From: Chrysomallon squamiferum
Taxonomy: Eukaryota > Mollusca > Gastropoda > Neomphalida > Peltospiridae
Length of the DNA: 64,000 bases
NCBI GenBank assembly: GCA_012295275.1
Contig: CM022675.1
Location: 14,009,017 to 14,073,016, forward strand
Direction: 5' to 3'
Each line of letters opens with the position of its first letter. Position 1 is the stretch's first letter. The notes beneath the pieces are model-generated. The model had not been told where the DNA came from. It saw nothing but the letters and a program-made list of their open reading frames with translations, and searched no databases. A program made the translations under genes and the position numbers. Shown piece by piece: positions 25,201 through 40,200 of the stretch.

Positions 25201-28200
25201 GATAATAGAATACATTAGTATTTTCATCTCAAATACTCTGACCTGAACAACAAATAAATGTGCACATAAATACATAGACACGGTACATACAGACTTACAT
25301 GCCTGTACCTACACTCAGCATATACACATAACACATACATAGACACACATATACATGCAGACATATATTACACAAACATACACACATGGCGTGTGTATGT
25401 TAAACTCCACAGTGTCATATCTCTACATAGAAAAAAACGTTCACTTTGTGTTTCCAAAACAGCTACTACATATAATAATCATATCTAATTCTGAGATGTT
25501 TGAAGGTTAAAAACATCTTTAGGAAATATGCATTGAAGTTGTGAATTACAAAAAAGCATTTACTCTGTTTCACAGCAGGACAACAGGCAGCAGACATATC
25601 TCATCCCGCTTCTACACAAATAGCAGATAATTATGTATCCAGTAAGTTAAAAACTGAAATTTTCTCTTCTCTACAAGTTTTATAGCTAACAGAATACAGT
25701 TTAGTCTTTAGTGGAACTGATCTGATAAACATAGAAACATGGACCTTAATACACAGACACAAAACATATAAACTTACATACCTGTACCTACATTTAGCAC
25801 ATACATAACACACATACATACAGGCATATACTATTCAGAAGTATACACATATTTATTCACGCAGAGACACAGTGTATGAACGTCAAACAGATTACTGTCA
25901 TATCTCAACACATAGAAAAAAACATTTTTCTGTTTAACAAACTGCTACTACATTTAATAATTATATCTTATTATCACAATTTTGGAGGTAAAAAACATTT
26001 TACAAAATCATGTATTGAATTTTGAATTATAAAAATGTATTTACTGTTTCACTGCAGGACAGCTGCCAGCAGACTTATCTTACTCTGATTCTACTCAAAC
26101 AGTAGATAAGTGTGCCTCAGGTAAGTTGAAAACTGAAAGTTTTCTTTCTCTACATGATTAATAAATAACAGAAAACACAGTAGTCATTAGCACTTTTATG
26201 TCACACACTGTGACCTGAATAACATAGAAAGGTGCATATAAATACACAGACAAGGAATATATAAACACACATACCTGTACCACAATAAGAACATATACAG
26301 AACACTTACATAGACACACATATACATGCAGAGATGTATTACAGAGACATACACGCAAATACATTCACACACAGACACATTGTGCGTATTTTAAACTCTA
26401 TGCTATCATACCTCTACATATAGAAAAGTATTGGTCGTTTTGTATTTCAAAAACAGCTATTACATTTAATAATTATATCTAATTCTCAGAATTTTGCAGG
26501 TTAAAATATTTTCAGAAATTATGCACTGAAGTTCTGAATTATAAAATGTATTTACTCTTTTTCACTGCAGGACAACAGCCATCAAAGGTATCAAATTCAG
26601 GTCCAACACAAATACAAGATAACGATGAATCTGGTAAGTATAAAACGGAAAGTTTTCTCTTCTGTATATATTTTATAGATTACAGCATACAGAGTAGTCA
26701 TTAATATTTCTCTGTAGGACACTGCTAGCTGAACAACATGGAAACCTGAACATACATATAGAGAGACAGTGCATATAAAAATACATACCTGTGCGTAAAT
26801 TTAGTACATACACATGACACATACATACACAGATTTACATTCCTACATGCATTATACAGATATACACACAAATATGGGGACCGTGTGTGTATGTTAAAGT
26901 GCATCATGTCATAGTTCTAGATATACATAAAAACTGTTGATTTTGTGTTTCAAAAACAGCTGCTATCTTTAATAATTATATCTAATTCTGCGAATTTTGC
27001 AGGAAAAAATATTTTTAGAAATTATGCATTGAAGTTGTGAATTATAAGAATGTAATTACTCTGTTTCACAGCGGGACAACAGGCAACAAACATATCTCAT
27101 TCCGGATCTACTCCAGCAGGAGATAACTCTGTATCCAGTAAGTTACAAACTTAAAGTTTTCTCTTCTGTACGTGTTTAACAGGTAACAGAATACACAGTA
27201 GTGACTAGTATTCTCCTTTCACACACTGTCACCTGAGAAACGTAGCAACGAGCATATATATATACACAGACACGGTCCATATAAACACACATACCTGTAC
27301 CTGGACTTAGCACATACAGAGAACACACAGATACACACACATATACATCCAGGCGTGCTTTGCACAGTCAAACCCGAAATACATTCAGTGAGAGACACAG
27401 ATATGTATGGTCAACTGCATGTTGTCATATCTCTACATACAAATTAAAGCAATTATTGCTACATGTTTAAGCCAATATATTGAACGTTTTTACGTATTGT
27501 GCATTGACGGTGTGAATTATAAAAATAATTTACTCTGTTTCACAGCAGGAGCAAAGTCAGCAGACATATCTCATTCCGGATCTAAACAAAGAGGAGATAA
27601 CGATGTATCCAGTAAGTTATAAACTTAAAGTTTTCTCTTCTGTATATGATTAACAGGTAACAGAATACACAGTAAACATTAGTATTTTTCTGTGACACAC
27701 TGTCATCTCAGAAACGAAGAATCGTGCATAAAAATACTTAGGCACCGTCCTTATAAACAGACATGTCTGCACCTAGACTTAGCACATACACAGAACACAT
27801 AGATACACACTCATATACATGCAACGTGCATTGCAAAGTCATACCCGAAATATATTCAGACAGAGAAAAATGCAGGTAAGAACAACTGCATGCTCTCTTA
27901 TTTCTACATACAAATTTGAAAAGGTGATCTCTCTTTGAACAACTGCTACTACATTTAATAATTACTGCTACATGTTTACGCAAATATATCCAAAATATTT
28001 AGGAATTATGAATTGAATTGGTGAATTATAAAAAGTATTTACTCTGTTTCACAGCAGCGCCACAGTCAGCAAGCATATCTCATTCCGGATCTTTTCAAAT
28101 AGGAGATAACTTTGAATCCAGTAAGTTGAAAACTGAAAGTTTTCTCTTCTGTACATGTTTAACAGTTAACAGAATACACAGTAGTGATTAGAATTTTTCT

Positions 28201-31200
28201 TTAACACACTGTCACCTCAGCAATGTAGAAACGTGCATACAAATGAATGGACACAGTCCATATAAACATATACATGTGTAACTAGACTCAGCACATGCAC
28301 AGAACACTTACAAGCAGACATCCATTAGAGAGACATACACGAGAACATATTCAGACAGAGACACGGAGTATGTATGTTAAACTTCATATTTCTACATATA
28401 GATTGAAATAGGTTTTGTGTTTGAAAAATTGCTACTACGTTTAATAATTATATCTAATTCCAAGAATTTTGGAGGTAAATATTTTTTTAGAAATTATTCA
28501 TTGAAGTTGTAAATAATTAAAGAGTACTTACGCTCTTTCACAGCAGGAGAACAGGCAGCAAGTGTATCTCATTCCGGATCCAAACAAATAGGAGATAATT
28601 ATGTATCCGGTAAGTTATAAACTGATAGTTTTCTCTTCCATACATGTCTTATAGGTAACATAATACACAGTGGTCATCTGTATTTTCATCTCTCAAAATG
28701 TGACCTGAGCAACGCAGAAACGTGCACGTAAATACACAAACACGGTACACATAAACATGTAAACTTATACGCATACGTAACACATACACAGAACACATAG
28801 AAGCACACGCCTATACATGCAGAGGTGCATTCCACAGTCATACCCGAAATATATTCAGACGGAGACACTGTATGTAAGTTAAACTGCATGTTGTCATGCC
28901 TCTACATAAGCAATAAAATGGTTTCTATATTTGAAAAACAGCTTATAGATTTAATAATTATTACGGAAATATGTCCAACATTTCTACGTATTATGCATTG
29001 AGGGTTCAAACTATACAATGTATTTAATCTGTTTCACAGCAGGATCAAAGTCAGCAATCATATCTCATTCCGGATCTACTCCAGCAGGAGATAACTCTGT
29101 ATCCAGTAAGTTACAAACTTAAAGTGTTCTTTTCTGTACGTGTTTAACAGGTAACAGAGTACACAGTAGTGATTAGTATTCTCCATTCACACACTGTCAC
29201 CTGAGAAACGTAGCAACGAGCATATATATATGCACAGACACGGTCCATATAAACACACATACCTGTACCTGGACTTAGCACATACAGGGAACACATAGAT
29301 ACACACACATATACATCGAGACGTGCTTTGCACAGTCAAACCCGAAATACATTCAGTGAGAGACACAGGTATGTATGATCAACTGCATGTTGTCATATCT
29401 CTACATACAAATTAAAGCAATTATTGCTACATGTTTAAGCCAATATATTGAACGTTTTTACGTATTGTGCATTGACGGTGTGAATTATAAAAATAATTTA
29501 CTCTGTTTCACAGCAGGAGCAAAGTCAGCAGACATATCTCATTCCGGATCTAAACAAAGAGGAGATAACGATGTATCCAGTAAGTTATAAACTTAAAGTT
29601 TTCTCTTCTGTATATGATTAACAGGTAACAGAATACACAGTAAACATTAGTATTTTTCTGTGACACACTGTCATCTCAGAAACGAAGAATCGTGCATAAA
29701 AATACTTAGGCACCGTCCTTATAAACAGACATATCTGTACCTAGACTTAGCACATACACAGAACTCATAGATACACACTCATATACATGCAACGTGCATT
29801 GCAAAGTCATACCCGAAATATATTCAGACAGAGAAAAAGGCAGGTAAGAACAACTGCATGCTCTCTTATTTCTACATACAAATTTGAAAAGGTGATCTCT
29901 CTTTGAACAACTGCTACTACATTTAATAATTACTGCTACATGTTTACGCAAATATATCCAAAATATTTAGGAATTATGAATTGAATTGGTGAATTATAAA
30001 AAGTATTTACTCTGTTTCACAGCAGCGCCACAGTCAGCAAGCATATCTCATTCCGGATCTTCTCAAATAGGAGATAACTTTGTATCCAGTAAGTTGAAAA
30101 CTGAAAGTTTTCTCTTCTGTACATGTTTAACAGTTAACAGAATACACAGTAGTGATTAGAATTTTTCTTTAACACACTGTCACCTCAGCAATGTAGAAAC
30201 GTGCATACAAATGAATGGACACAGTCCATATAAACATATACATGTGTAACTAGACTCAGCACATGCACAGAACACTTACAAGCAGACATCCATTAGAGAG
30301 ACATACACGAGAACATATTCAGACAGAGACACGGAGTATGTATGTTAAACTTCATATTTCTACATATAGATTGAAATAGGTTTTGTGTTTGAAAAATTGC
30401 TACTACGTTTAATAATTATATCTAATTCCAAGAATTTTGGAGGTAAATATTTTTTTAGAAATTATTCATTGAAGTTGTAAATAATTAAAGAGTACTTACG
30501 CTCTTTCACAGCAGGAGAACAGGCAGCAAGTGTATCTCATTCCGGATCCAAACAAATAGGAGATAATTATGTATCCGGTAAGTTATAAACTGATAGTTTT
30601 CTCTTCCATACATGTCTTATAGGTAACATAATACACAGTGGTCATCTGTATTTTCATCTCTCAAAATGTGACCTGAGCAACGCAGAAACGTGCACGTAAA
30701 TACACAAACACGGTACACATAAACATGTAAACTTATACGCATACGTAACACATACACAGAACACATAGAAGCACACGCCTATACATGCAGAGGTGCATTC
30801 CACAGTCATACCCGAAATATATTCAGACGGAGACACTGTATGTAAGTTAAACTGCATGTTGTCATGCCTCTACATAAGCAATAAAATGGTTTCTATATTT
30901 GAAAAACAGCTTATAGATTTAATAATTATTACGGAAATATGTCCAACATTTCTACGTATTATGCATTGAGGGTTCAAACTATACAATGTATTTAATCTGT
31001 TTCACAGCAGGATCAAAGTCAGCAATCATATCTCATTCCGGATCTACTCCAGCAGGAGATAACTCTGTATCCAGTAAGTTACAAACTTAAAGTGTTCTTT
31101 TCTGTACGTGTTTAACAGGTAACAGAGTACACAGTAGTGATTAGTATTCTCCATTCACACACTGTCACCTGAGAAACGTAGCAACGAGCATATATATATG

Positions 31201-34200
31201 CACAGACACGGTCCATATAAACACACATACCTGTACCTGGACTTAGCACATACAGGGAACACATAGATACACACACATATACATCGAGACGTGCTTTGCA
31301 CAGTCAAACCCGAAATACATTCAGTGAGAGACACAGGTATGTATGTATGATCAACTGCATGTTGTCATATCTCTACATACAAATTAAAGCAATTATTGCT
31401 ACATGTTTAAGCCAATATATTGAACGTTTTTACGTATTGTGCATTGACGGTGTGAATTATAAAATAATTTACTCTGTTTCACAGCAGGAGCAAAGTCAGC
31501 AGACATATCTCATTCCGGATCTAAACAAAGAGGAGATAACGATGTATCCAGTAAGTTATAAACTTAAAGTTTTCTCTTCTGTATATGATTAACAGGTAAC
31601 AGAATACACAGTAATCATTAGTATTTTTTTCTGTGACACACTGTCATCTCAGAAACGAAGAATCGTGCATAAAAATACTTAGGCACCGTCCTTATAAACA
31701 GACATATCTGTACCTAGACTTAGCACATACACAGAACTCATAGATACACACTCATATACATGCAACGTGCATTGCAAAGTCATACCCGAAATATATTCAG
31801 ACAGAGAAAAAGGCAGGTAAGAACAACTGCATGCTCTCTTATTTCTACATACAAATTTGAAAAGGTGATCTCTCTTTGAACAACTGCTACCACATTTAAT
31901 AATTACTGCTACATGTTTACGCAAATATATCCAAAATATTTAGGAATTATGAATTGAATTGGTGAATTATAAAAAGTATTTACTCTGTTTCACAGCAGCG
32001 CCACAGTCAGCAAGAATATCTCATTCCGGATCTTCTCAAATAGGAGATAACTTTGTATCCAGTAAGTTGAAAACTGAAAGTTTTCTCTTCTGTACATGTT
32101 TAGCAGTTAACAGAATACACAGTAGTGATTATAATTTTTCTGTCACAAACTGTCACCTGAGCTATTGAACAATGTCCCTAGAAATACATAGAAACGGTCG
32201 ATAGAAACAGACATACCTGTACCTAGACTAAGCACATGCACAGAACATGTAGATGCACACACATATACATGCAGACATGCATTGCACAGTCATACCCGAA
32301 ATATATTCAGACAGAGACACAGGTATGTATGTTAAACTGCTTGGTGTCCCGTCTCTACATACAGCTTAAAACAAAGTGTTTTGTTTTTGAACAACTACTA
32401 CTGCATTTTATAATTATTGCTACAAGTTTACGCAAATATATCCAAGATTTTTAGGAATTATGCATTGAATTGGTGAATTATAAAAAGTATTTACTCTGTT
32501 TCACAGCAGCGCCACAGTCAGCAAGAATATCTCATTCCGGATCTTCTCAAATAGGAGATAACTTTGTATCCAGTAAGTTGAAAACTGAAAGTTTTCTCTT
32601 CTGTACATGTTTAGCAGTTAACAGAATACACAGTAGTGATTAGAATTTTTCTTTTACACACTGTCACCTCAGCAATGTAGAAACGTGCATACAAATGAAT
32701 GGACACAGTCCATATAAACATATACATGTGTAACTAGACTCAGCACATGCACAGAACACTTACAAGCAGACATCCATTAGAGAGACATACACGAGAACAT
32801 ATTCAGACAGAGACACGGAGTATGTATGTTAAACTTCATATTTCTACATATAGATTGAAATAGGTTTTGTGTTTGAAAAATTGCTACTACGTTTAATAAT
32901 TATATCTAATTCCAAGAATTTTGGAGGTAAATATTTTTTTAGAAATTATTCATTGAAGTTGTAAATAATTAAAGAGTACTTACGCTCTTTCACAGCAGGA
33001 GAACAGGCAGCAAGTGTATCTCATTCCGGATCCAAACAAATAGGAGATAATTATGTATCCAGTAAGTTATAAACTGATAGTTTTCTCTTCCATACATGTC
33101 TTATAGGTAACATAATACACAGTGGTCATCTGTATTTTCATCTCTCAAAATGTGACCTGAGCAACGCAGAAACGTGCACGCAAATACACAAACACGGTAC
33201 ACATAAACATGTAAACTTATACACATACGTAACACATACACAGAACACATAGAAGCACACGCCTATACATGCAGAGGTGCATTCCACAGTCATACCCGAA
33301 ATATATTCAGACGGAGACACTGTATGTAAGTTAAACTGCATGTTGTCATGCCTCTACATAAGCAATAAAATGGTTTCTATATTTGAAAAACAGCTTATAG
33401 ATTTAATAATTATTACGGAAATATGTCCAACATTTCTACGTATTATGCATTGAGGGTTCAAACTATACAATGTATTTAATCTGTTTCACAGCAGGATCAA
33501 AGTCAGCAATCATATCTCATTCCGGATCTACTCCAGCAGGAGATAACTCTGTATCCAGTAAGTTACAAACTTAAAGTGTTCTTTTCTGTACGTGTTTAAC
33601 AGGTAACAGAGTACACAGTAGTGATTAGTATTCTCCATTCACACACTGTCACCTGAGAAACGTAGCAACGAGCATATATATATGCACAGACACGGTCCAT
33701 ATAAACACACATACCTGTACCTGGACTTAGCACATACAGGGAACACATAGATACACACACATATACATCGAGACGTGCTTTGCACAGTCAAACCCGAAAT
33801 ACATTCAGTGAGAGACACAGGTATGTATGATCAACTGCATGTTGTCATATCTCTACATACAAATTAAAGCAATTATTGCTACATGTTTAAGCCAATATAT
33901 TGAACGTTTTTACGTATTGTGCATTGACGGTGTGAATTATAAAAATAATTTACTCTGTTTCACAGCAGGAGCAAAGTCAGCAGACATATCTCATTCCGGA
34001 TCTAAACAAAGAGGAGATAACGATGTATCCAGTAAGTTATAAACTTAAAGTTTTCTCTTCTGTATATGATTAACAGGTAACAGAATACACAGTAATCATT
34101 AGTATTTTTCTGTGACACACTGTCATCTCAGAAACGAAGAATCGTGCATAAAAATACTTAGGCACCGTCCTTATAAACAGACATATCTGTACCTAGACTT

Positions 34201-37200
34201 AGCACATACACAGAACTCATAGATACACACTCATATACATGCAACGTGCATTGCAAAGTCATACCCGAAATATATTCAGACAGAGAAAAAGGCAGGTAAG
34301 AACAACTGCATGCTCTCTTATTTCTACATACAAATTTGAAAAGGTGATCTCTCTTTGAACAACTGCTACCACATTTAATAATTACTGCTACATGTTTACG
34401 CAAATATATCCAAAATATTTAGGAATTATGAATTGAATTGGTGAATTATAAAAAGTATTTACTCTGTTTCACAGCAGCGCCACAGTCAGCAAGAATATCT
34501 CATTCCGGATCTTCTCAAATAGGAGATAACTTTGTATCCAGTAAGTTGAAAACTGAAAGTTTTCTCTTCTGTACATGTTTAGCAGTTAACAGAATACACA
34601 GTAGTGATTATAATTTTTCTGTCACAAACTGTCACCTGAGCTATTGAACAATGTCCCTAGAAATACATAGAAACGGTCGATAGAAACAGACATACCTGTA
34701 CCTAGACTTAGCACATGCACAGAACATGTAGATGCACACACATATACATGCAGACATGCATTGCACAGTCATACCCGAAATATATTCAGACAGAGACACA
34801 GGTATGTATGTTAAACTGCTTGGTGTCCCGTCTCTACATACAGCTTAAAACAAAGTGTTTTGTTTTTGAACAACTACTACTGCATTTTATAATTATTGCT
34901 ACAAGTTTACGCAAATATATCCAAGATTTTTAGGAATTATGCATTGAATTGGTGAATTATAAAAAGTATTTACTCTGTTTCACAGCAGCGCCACAGTCAG
35001 CAAGAATATCTCATTCCGGATCTTCTCAAATAGGAGATAACTTTGTATCCAGTAAGTTGAAAACTGAAAGTTTTCTCTTCTGTACATGTTTAGCAGTTAA
35101 CAGAATACACAGTAGTGATTAGAATTTTTCTTTTACACACTGTCACCTCAGCAATGTAGAAACGTGCATACAAATGAATGGACACAGTCCATATAAACAT
35201 ATACATGTGTAACTAGACTCAGCACATGCACAGAACACTTACAAGCAGACATCCATTAAAGAGATATACGAAAAAAATATATTCAGACAGAGACACGGAG
35301 TATGTATTTAAACTGCATAATGTCATTTCTCTACATATAGATTGAAATAGGTTTTTTGTTTGAAAAATTGCAAACTACGTTTAATAATTATATCTAATTC
35401 CAAGAATTTTTGGAGGAAAACATTTTTTTAGAAATTATTCATTGAAGTTGTAAATAATTAAAAGTATTTACGCTATTTCACAGCAGGAGAACAGGCAAAG
35501 ATATCTCATTCCGGATCCAAACAAAAAGGAGATAATTATGTATCCAGTAAGTTATAAACTGATAGTTTTCTCTTCCATACATGTTTTATAGGTAACATAA
35601 TACACAGTGGTCATCTGTTTTTTCATGTCTCAAAATGTGACCTGACCAACGCAGAAACGTGTGCAAATGAACAAATACACGGTACACATAAACATACAAA
35701 CCTATACACATACGTAACACATACACAGAACACGAACATACACACATATATATTCAAACAGAGGGCATTCACAGTCATGCCCGAAATATATTCAGACGTC
35801 ATACTACATATAGATTTAAATGCATTTTCATGCCTTTTCAAAGCAATAAAATTCTGTTATTTGAAAAATAGCTAATTAGATTTAATAATTATTAAGGTTA
35901 AAATGTTGAAAATTTTATGTATTTGAATTGAGGGTTCAAACTATAAAAATGTATTTAATCTGTTTAATAGAAGGGAAAAGTCAGCAATCATATCTGATTC
36001 CGGATCCACTCCAAATAGGACATAACTATGTATCCAGTAAGTTAACAAACTGAACGTTTTTTTTCTGTACGTGTTTAGATAACAGGATACACAGTAGTGA
36101 TTAGTAGTTCCATATAAATGTCACATAGACACGGTCATATATATATAAACAGACACGGTCCATATAAACACACATACCTGTACGTATAGTTGGTAATACA
36201 CAGAACACATAGATGCACACACTTAGACATGCAGACGAGCATTTCACAGTCACACACGAAATATATTCAAACAGAGATAAGGTATGTATGTTACACTGCA
36301 TGTTGTCATACCTCTACATATAGATTCATAAGACGTTCTTCATGTTTGAAAACGTCCTACTACAAATTAAAGCAATTATTACGCAAATATATCCAACATT
36401 TTTACGCAAATATATCCAACATTTTTACGAATTATGCATTTAGGCTGTGAATTATAAAAAGTATTTACTCTGTTTCACAGAAGGACCAAATTCAGCAAGC
36501 ATATCTCATTCCGGATCTACTCAAACAGGAGATAACTATGTATCCAGTAAGTTAGAAACTTAAAGTTTTCTCTTCTGTACATGTTTAACAGGTAACATAG
36601 TACACAGTAGTGTTTAATATTTGTGTGAAACACACACTGTCACCTGAGCTATTGAACAATGTCCCTACAAATACATAGAAACGGTCGATAGAAACAGACA
36701 TACCTGTACCTAGACTTAGCACATGCACAGAACATGTAGATGCACACACATATACATGCAGACATGCATTGCACAGTCATACCCGAAATATATTCAGACA
36801 GAGACACAGGTATGTATGTTAAACTGCTTGGTGTCCCGTCTCTACATACAGCTTAAAACAAAGTGTTTTGTTTTTGAACAACTACTACTGCATTTTATAA
36901 TTATTGCTACAAGTTTACGCAAATATATCCAAGATTTTTAGGAATTATGCATTGAATTTGTGAATTATAAAAAGTATTTACTCTGTTTCACAGCAGGATC
37001 AAAGTCAGTAAACATATCTAATTCCGGATCTACTCAAATAGGAGATAACCGTGTTACCAGTAAGTTAAAAACTGAAAGTTTTTTCTTGTCTACATGTTTA
37101 ACAGGCAACAGAATACACAGTAGTGGTTAGTATTTTTCTGTCACACACTGTCACCTGAGCAATGTAGAAACCTGCATATAAATACACAGACACGGTCCAT

Positions 37201-40200
37201 ATAAACCTACACATCTATAACTAGACTTAGTACATGCACAGAACACATACACGCAGACACGCATTAAACAGATATACACGAAAACATATAATGACAGAGA
37301 CACTGAATATGTATTTAAACTGCATAATGTCATATCTCTACATACAGATTGAAATATTTTTCTTGTATTTGAAAAATTCCAAACCACGCTGAATAATTAT
37401 AACTAATTCCCAGAATTTTACAGGTGAAAACATTTTTAGAAATTATGCATTGAAGTTGTAAATAATAAAAAGTATTTACTCTATTTCACAGCAGGAGAAG
37501 AGGCAGCAAAGATATCTCATTCCCGATCCACTCAAAAAGGAGATAACTATGTATTCAGTAAGTTTTCTCTTCTGTACAGGTTTAATAGGTTGCAGAATAC
37601 ACAGTGGTCGTCAGTTTTTTTCTGTCACAAACAGTGACCTGACCAACGCAGAAATGTGCACATGAACACATACACACTTACGTGTAAACATACATACCTG
37701 CATACACATGCACACATGCACTACACCAGGGGTGGCCAAACTTTTTTACCAGAGGGCCAAATTTGCAACTTTCTTGCCACTGGAGGGCCGGATTAAATGA
37801 AATTTACGTAAAATTTGTCGTAACTGGTTGCCGTCTTTATTAAAATATATATTATTGTAGTAGAATAACAATAAATAACACCATCTTGTTTACACTTGTA
37901 TTTAATAAAAGGTTTATATATCAATGAGATAAATGCAACTGTCCACAATTTTGAACAAGCTTTTTAAAGTCTGGAGTAAAACTAGTTGTCGAAACTTTCA
38001 TAATTGCTTGTAAATTTGCATCTGACAATACTGATCTGTTTTTGACTTTGTTTGATTTAAGCATGAAAAAGTCTGTTCACAAATATAAGTTGATCCAAAT
38101 ATACACAGCATCCTAGCAGCAAAACCTCGTAGATTGATAAACTTTTCAGCAGGCAAATATTTGAAAAATTCTACCAAAGGCATATTCCTAAACTTCATTT
38201 TCAGCTCATTATTAGCTTGTAGATCTATTAGTTCCAGCTGAAGAACATCAGGGGCTGTCTCAATTTCTGTACTGAAGGGTGAAACAAGTATATTAAATGA
38301 TGAATCCATTACTCTGAAGTCTGAAAATCTTCTTTGGAATTCTTGTTTCAAGATGCAGAGTTGATTGCTGTATTTTTCAGCAAGTTTACTATCTACTGTT
38401 GCCTTCCTTAGCAAAGAAAAATGAATAAAATTACATTCTGATATCTGTTTGGCAAAAAAGTGAGAGCTTTGCCTCAAAAGCTTTTCACTTTGGTGTACAT
38501 ATCATGCACAAATAATCCTTTTCCTTGCAATTCCAAATTTAGAGAATTGAGCTTTTCAAACATTTCAGTGGCAAACACAAAATCACAAAGCCAGTAATCA
38601 TTTTTCATCTTCTCTATAAAATCACATTTCATTTGTTTGATATCAAGGAAAAGGAGAATTTCGTCTCTTAGTTCAAAGACTCTTCTTAGAACTTTCCCAT
38701 GACTAAGCCACCGAACACTATTGTGATATAGCACATCTTTATATTCAGTCTCAATATCATCCAGTAATGTCTTGAATTGTCTGTGTGATAATGGTCTGGA
38801 TCTGAGTAGATTAACTACTTCAACTACAGGACGTATCACATGATTAAAATCCAGAGCTGACTTGCATAAACTTTCTTGATGAATGATACAATGAAATTTC
38901 CATATTTCATGCTGAGGACAGTTTTCTTTAATCTTCTTTTGTAGGAGGCTAATCATGCCTTTGTTTTTTCCAGTTAGAGCAGGTGCACCGTCAGTAGTGA
39001 TACTCACCAATTTATTCCACGGCAGGCCAGCCTCCTCCACACACTTTATTACACATTTACACAGGTCTTCCCCCGTAGTTGTGCCTTTTAAAGGTTCAAC
39101 TGATAACAACTCCTCTGAAATTGTAAAATCTGACTTGATACCACGTATAAATATCATGAGTTGTGCAATGTCCTGAACATCATTGCTTTCATCCAGAGCT
39201 AATGAAAACCACATGAAATCAGTGCAAGCAGTGTGAAGCTGTTGGGACAAATCTTTGCTGATATCTTGTACCTTCTCATAACTGTATTCCTTGATAGTGC
39301 AATATTCTCAAATGTATTCTGTGCTTCTGGACAAAGTATGCGTGCCGCATCCACAATGCAGTCTTTTACAAATTCTCCATCAGAAAAAGGTTTTTGCATT
39401 GTGCAATTTTGTAACTAATATAAAAACTAGCTTCTGTTGCTGAAATGTGAATGGATTGTGTCTTTGAAAAAAGCGACTGTTGCTTTATTAGATTTTTCAC
39501 CATATCAGCAGCTTTATTAACCTTTTGCTCTGTTGATAGTCCTTCACTGTATCCAGCGTGTTTTGTATTATAGTGTCTTTTCAAATTATATTCTTTAAAA
39601 ACTGATATTCCCTCATTACAAATTAAACACTGCTTTCCCATTTACCGCAGTGAAAAAATATTGGTATGTCCATTCCTCCTTAAAAACTCGGCATTCATCA
39701 TCTACTTTTCTCTTTTTCGTTGGAGACATTTTAACTGATAAGGTAGAGAAAAAAATAAAATTATTGCTGCTTCTGAGAAGAAAATCCAATGTGCGTATTG
39801 TCTCTTACATGCTCAGTAAAATACTGAAAGTCAAAGCTGGAACAATTAACTTCCTGATTTCTTACAAAGTAGGCTAGTAGGCCAAAGGGATGTGAAAAAG
39901 AGCACATACAGGCTATGTTAGCTACTTACGTCATGGTTGGCAGACTGTTCTAAAAATAACGCTGCAAGGGCATTTATTCTAAAAATAACAACGCTTGCCA
40001 CAAGATACTGCTAGTAGCAGCCAGCGCTGTTGCACTGCTTGTTCACAGTGGTAAATATGGTGCTTGGAAAAAAACAAGGCAAGGTGTTTGGCGGGCCGGA
40101 TGAAACAGGACTGGGGGCCGGATGCGGCCCGCGGGCCGTAGTTTGGCCACCACTGCACTACACGAACATACACAAATATATATTCAAATAGAGGCTCACA

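Noticed and set aside
27407-34933. Plus-strand frames such as those at 27,407-27,622 and 34,715-34,933 that run through intron and exon
   Set aside because: They read through the splice acceptor or lie wholly in intron. The exon part is in the phase-1 frame only by chance of an open intron, and the spliced model explains them better.
38955-39418. Plus-strand frames inside the hAT element
   Set aside because: Antisense shadows of the minus-strand transposase.
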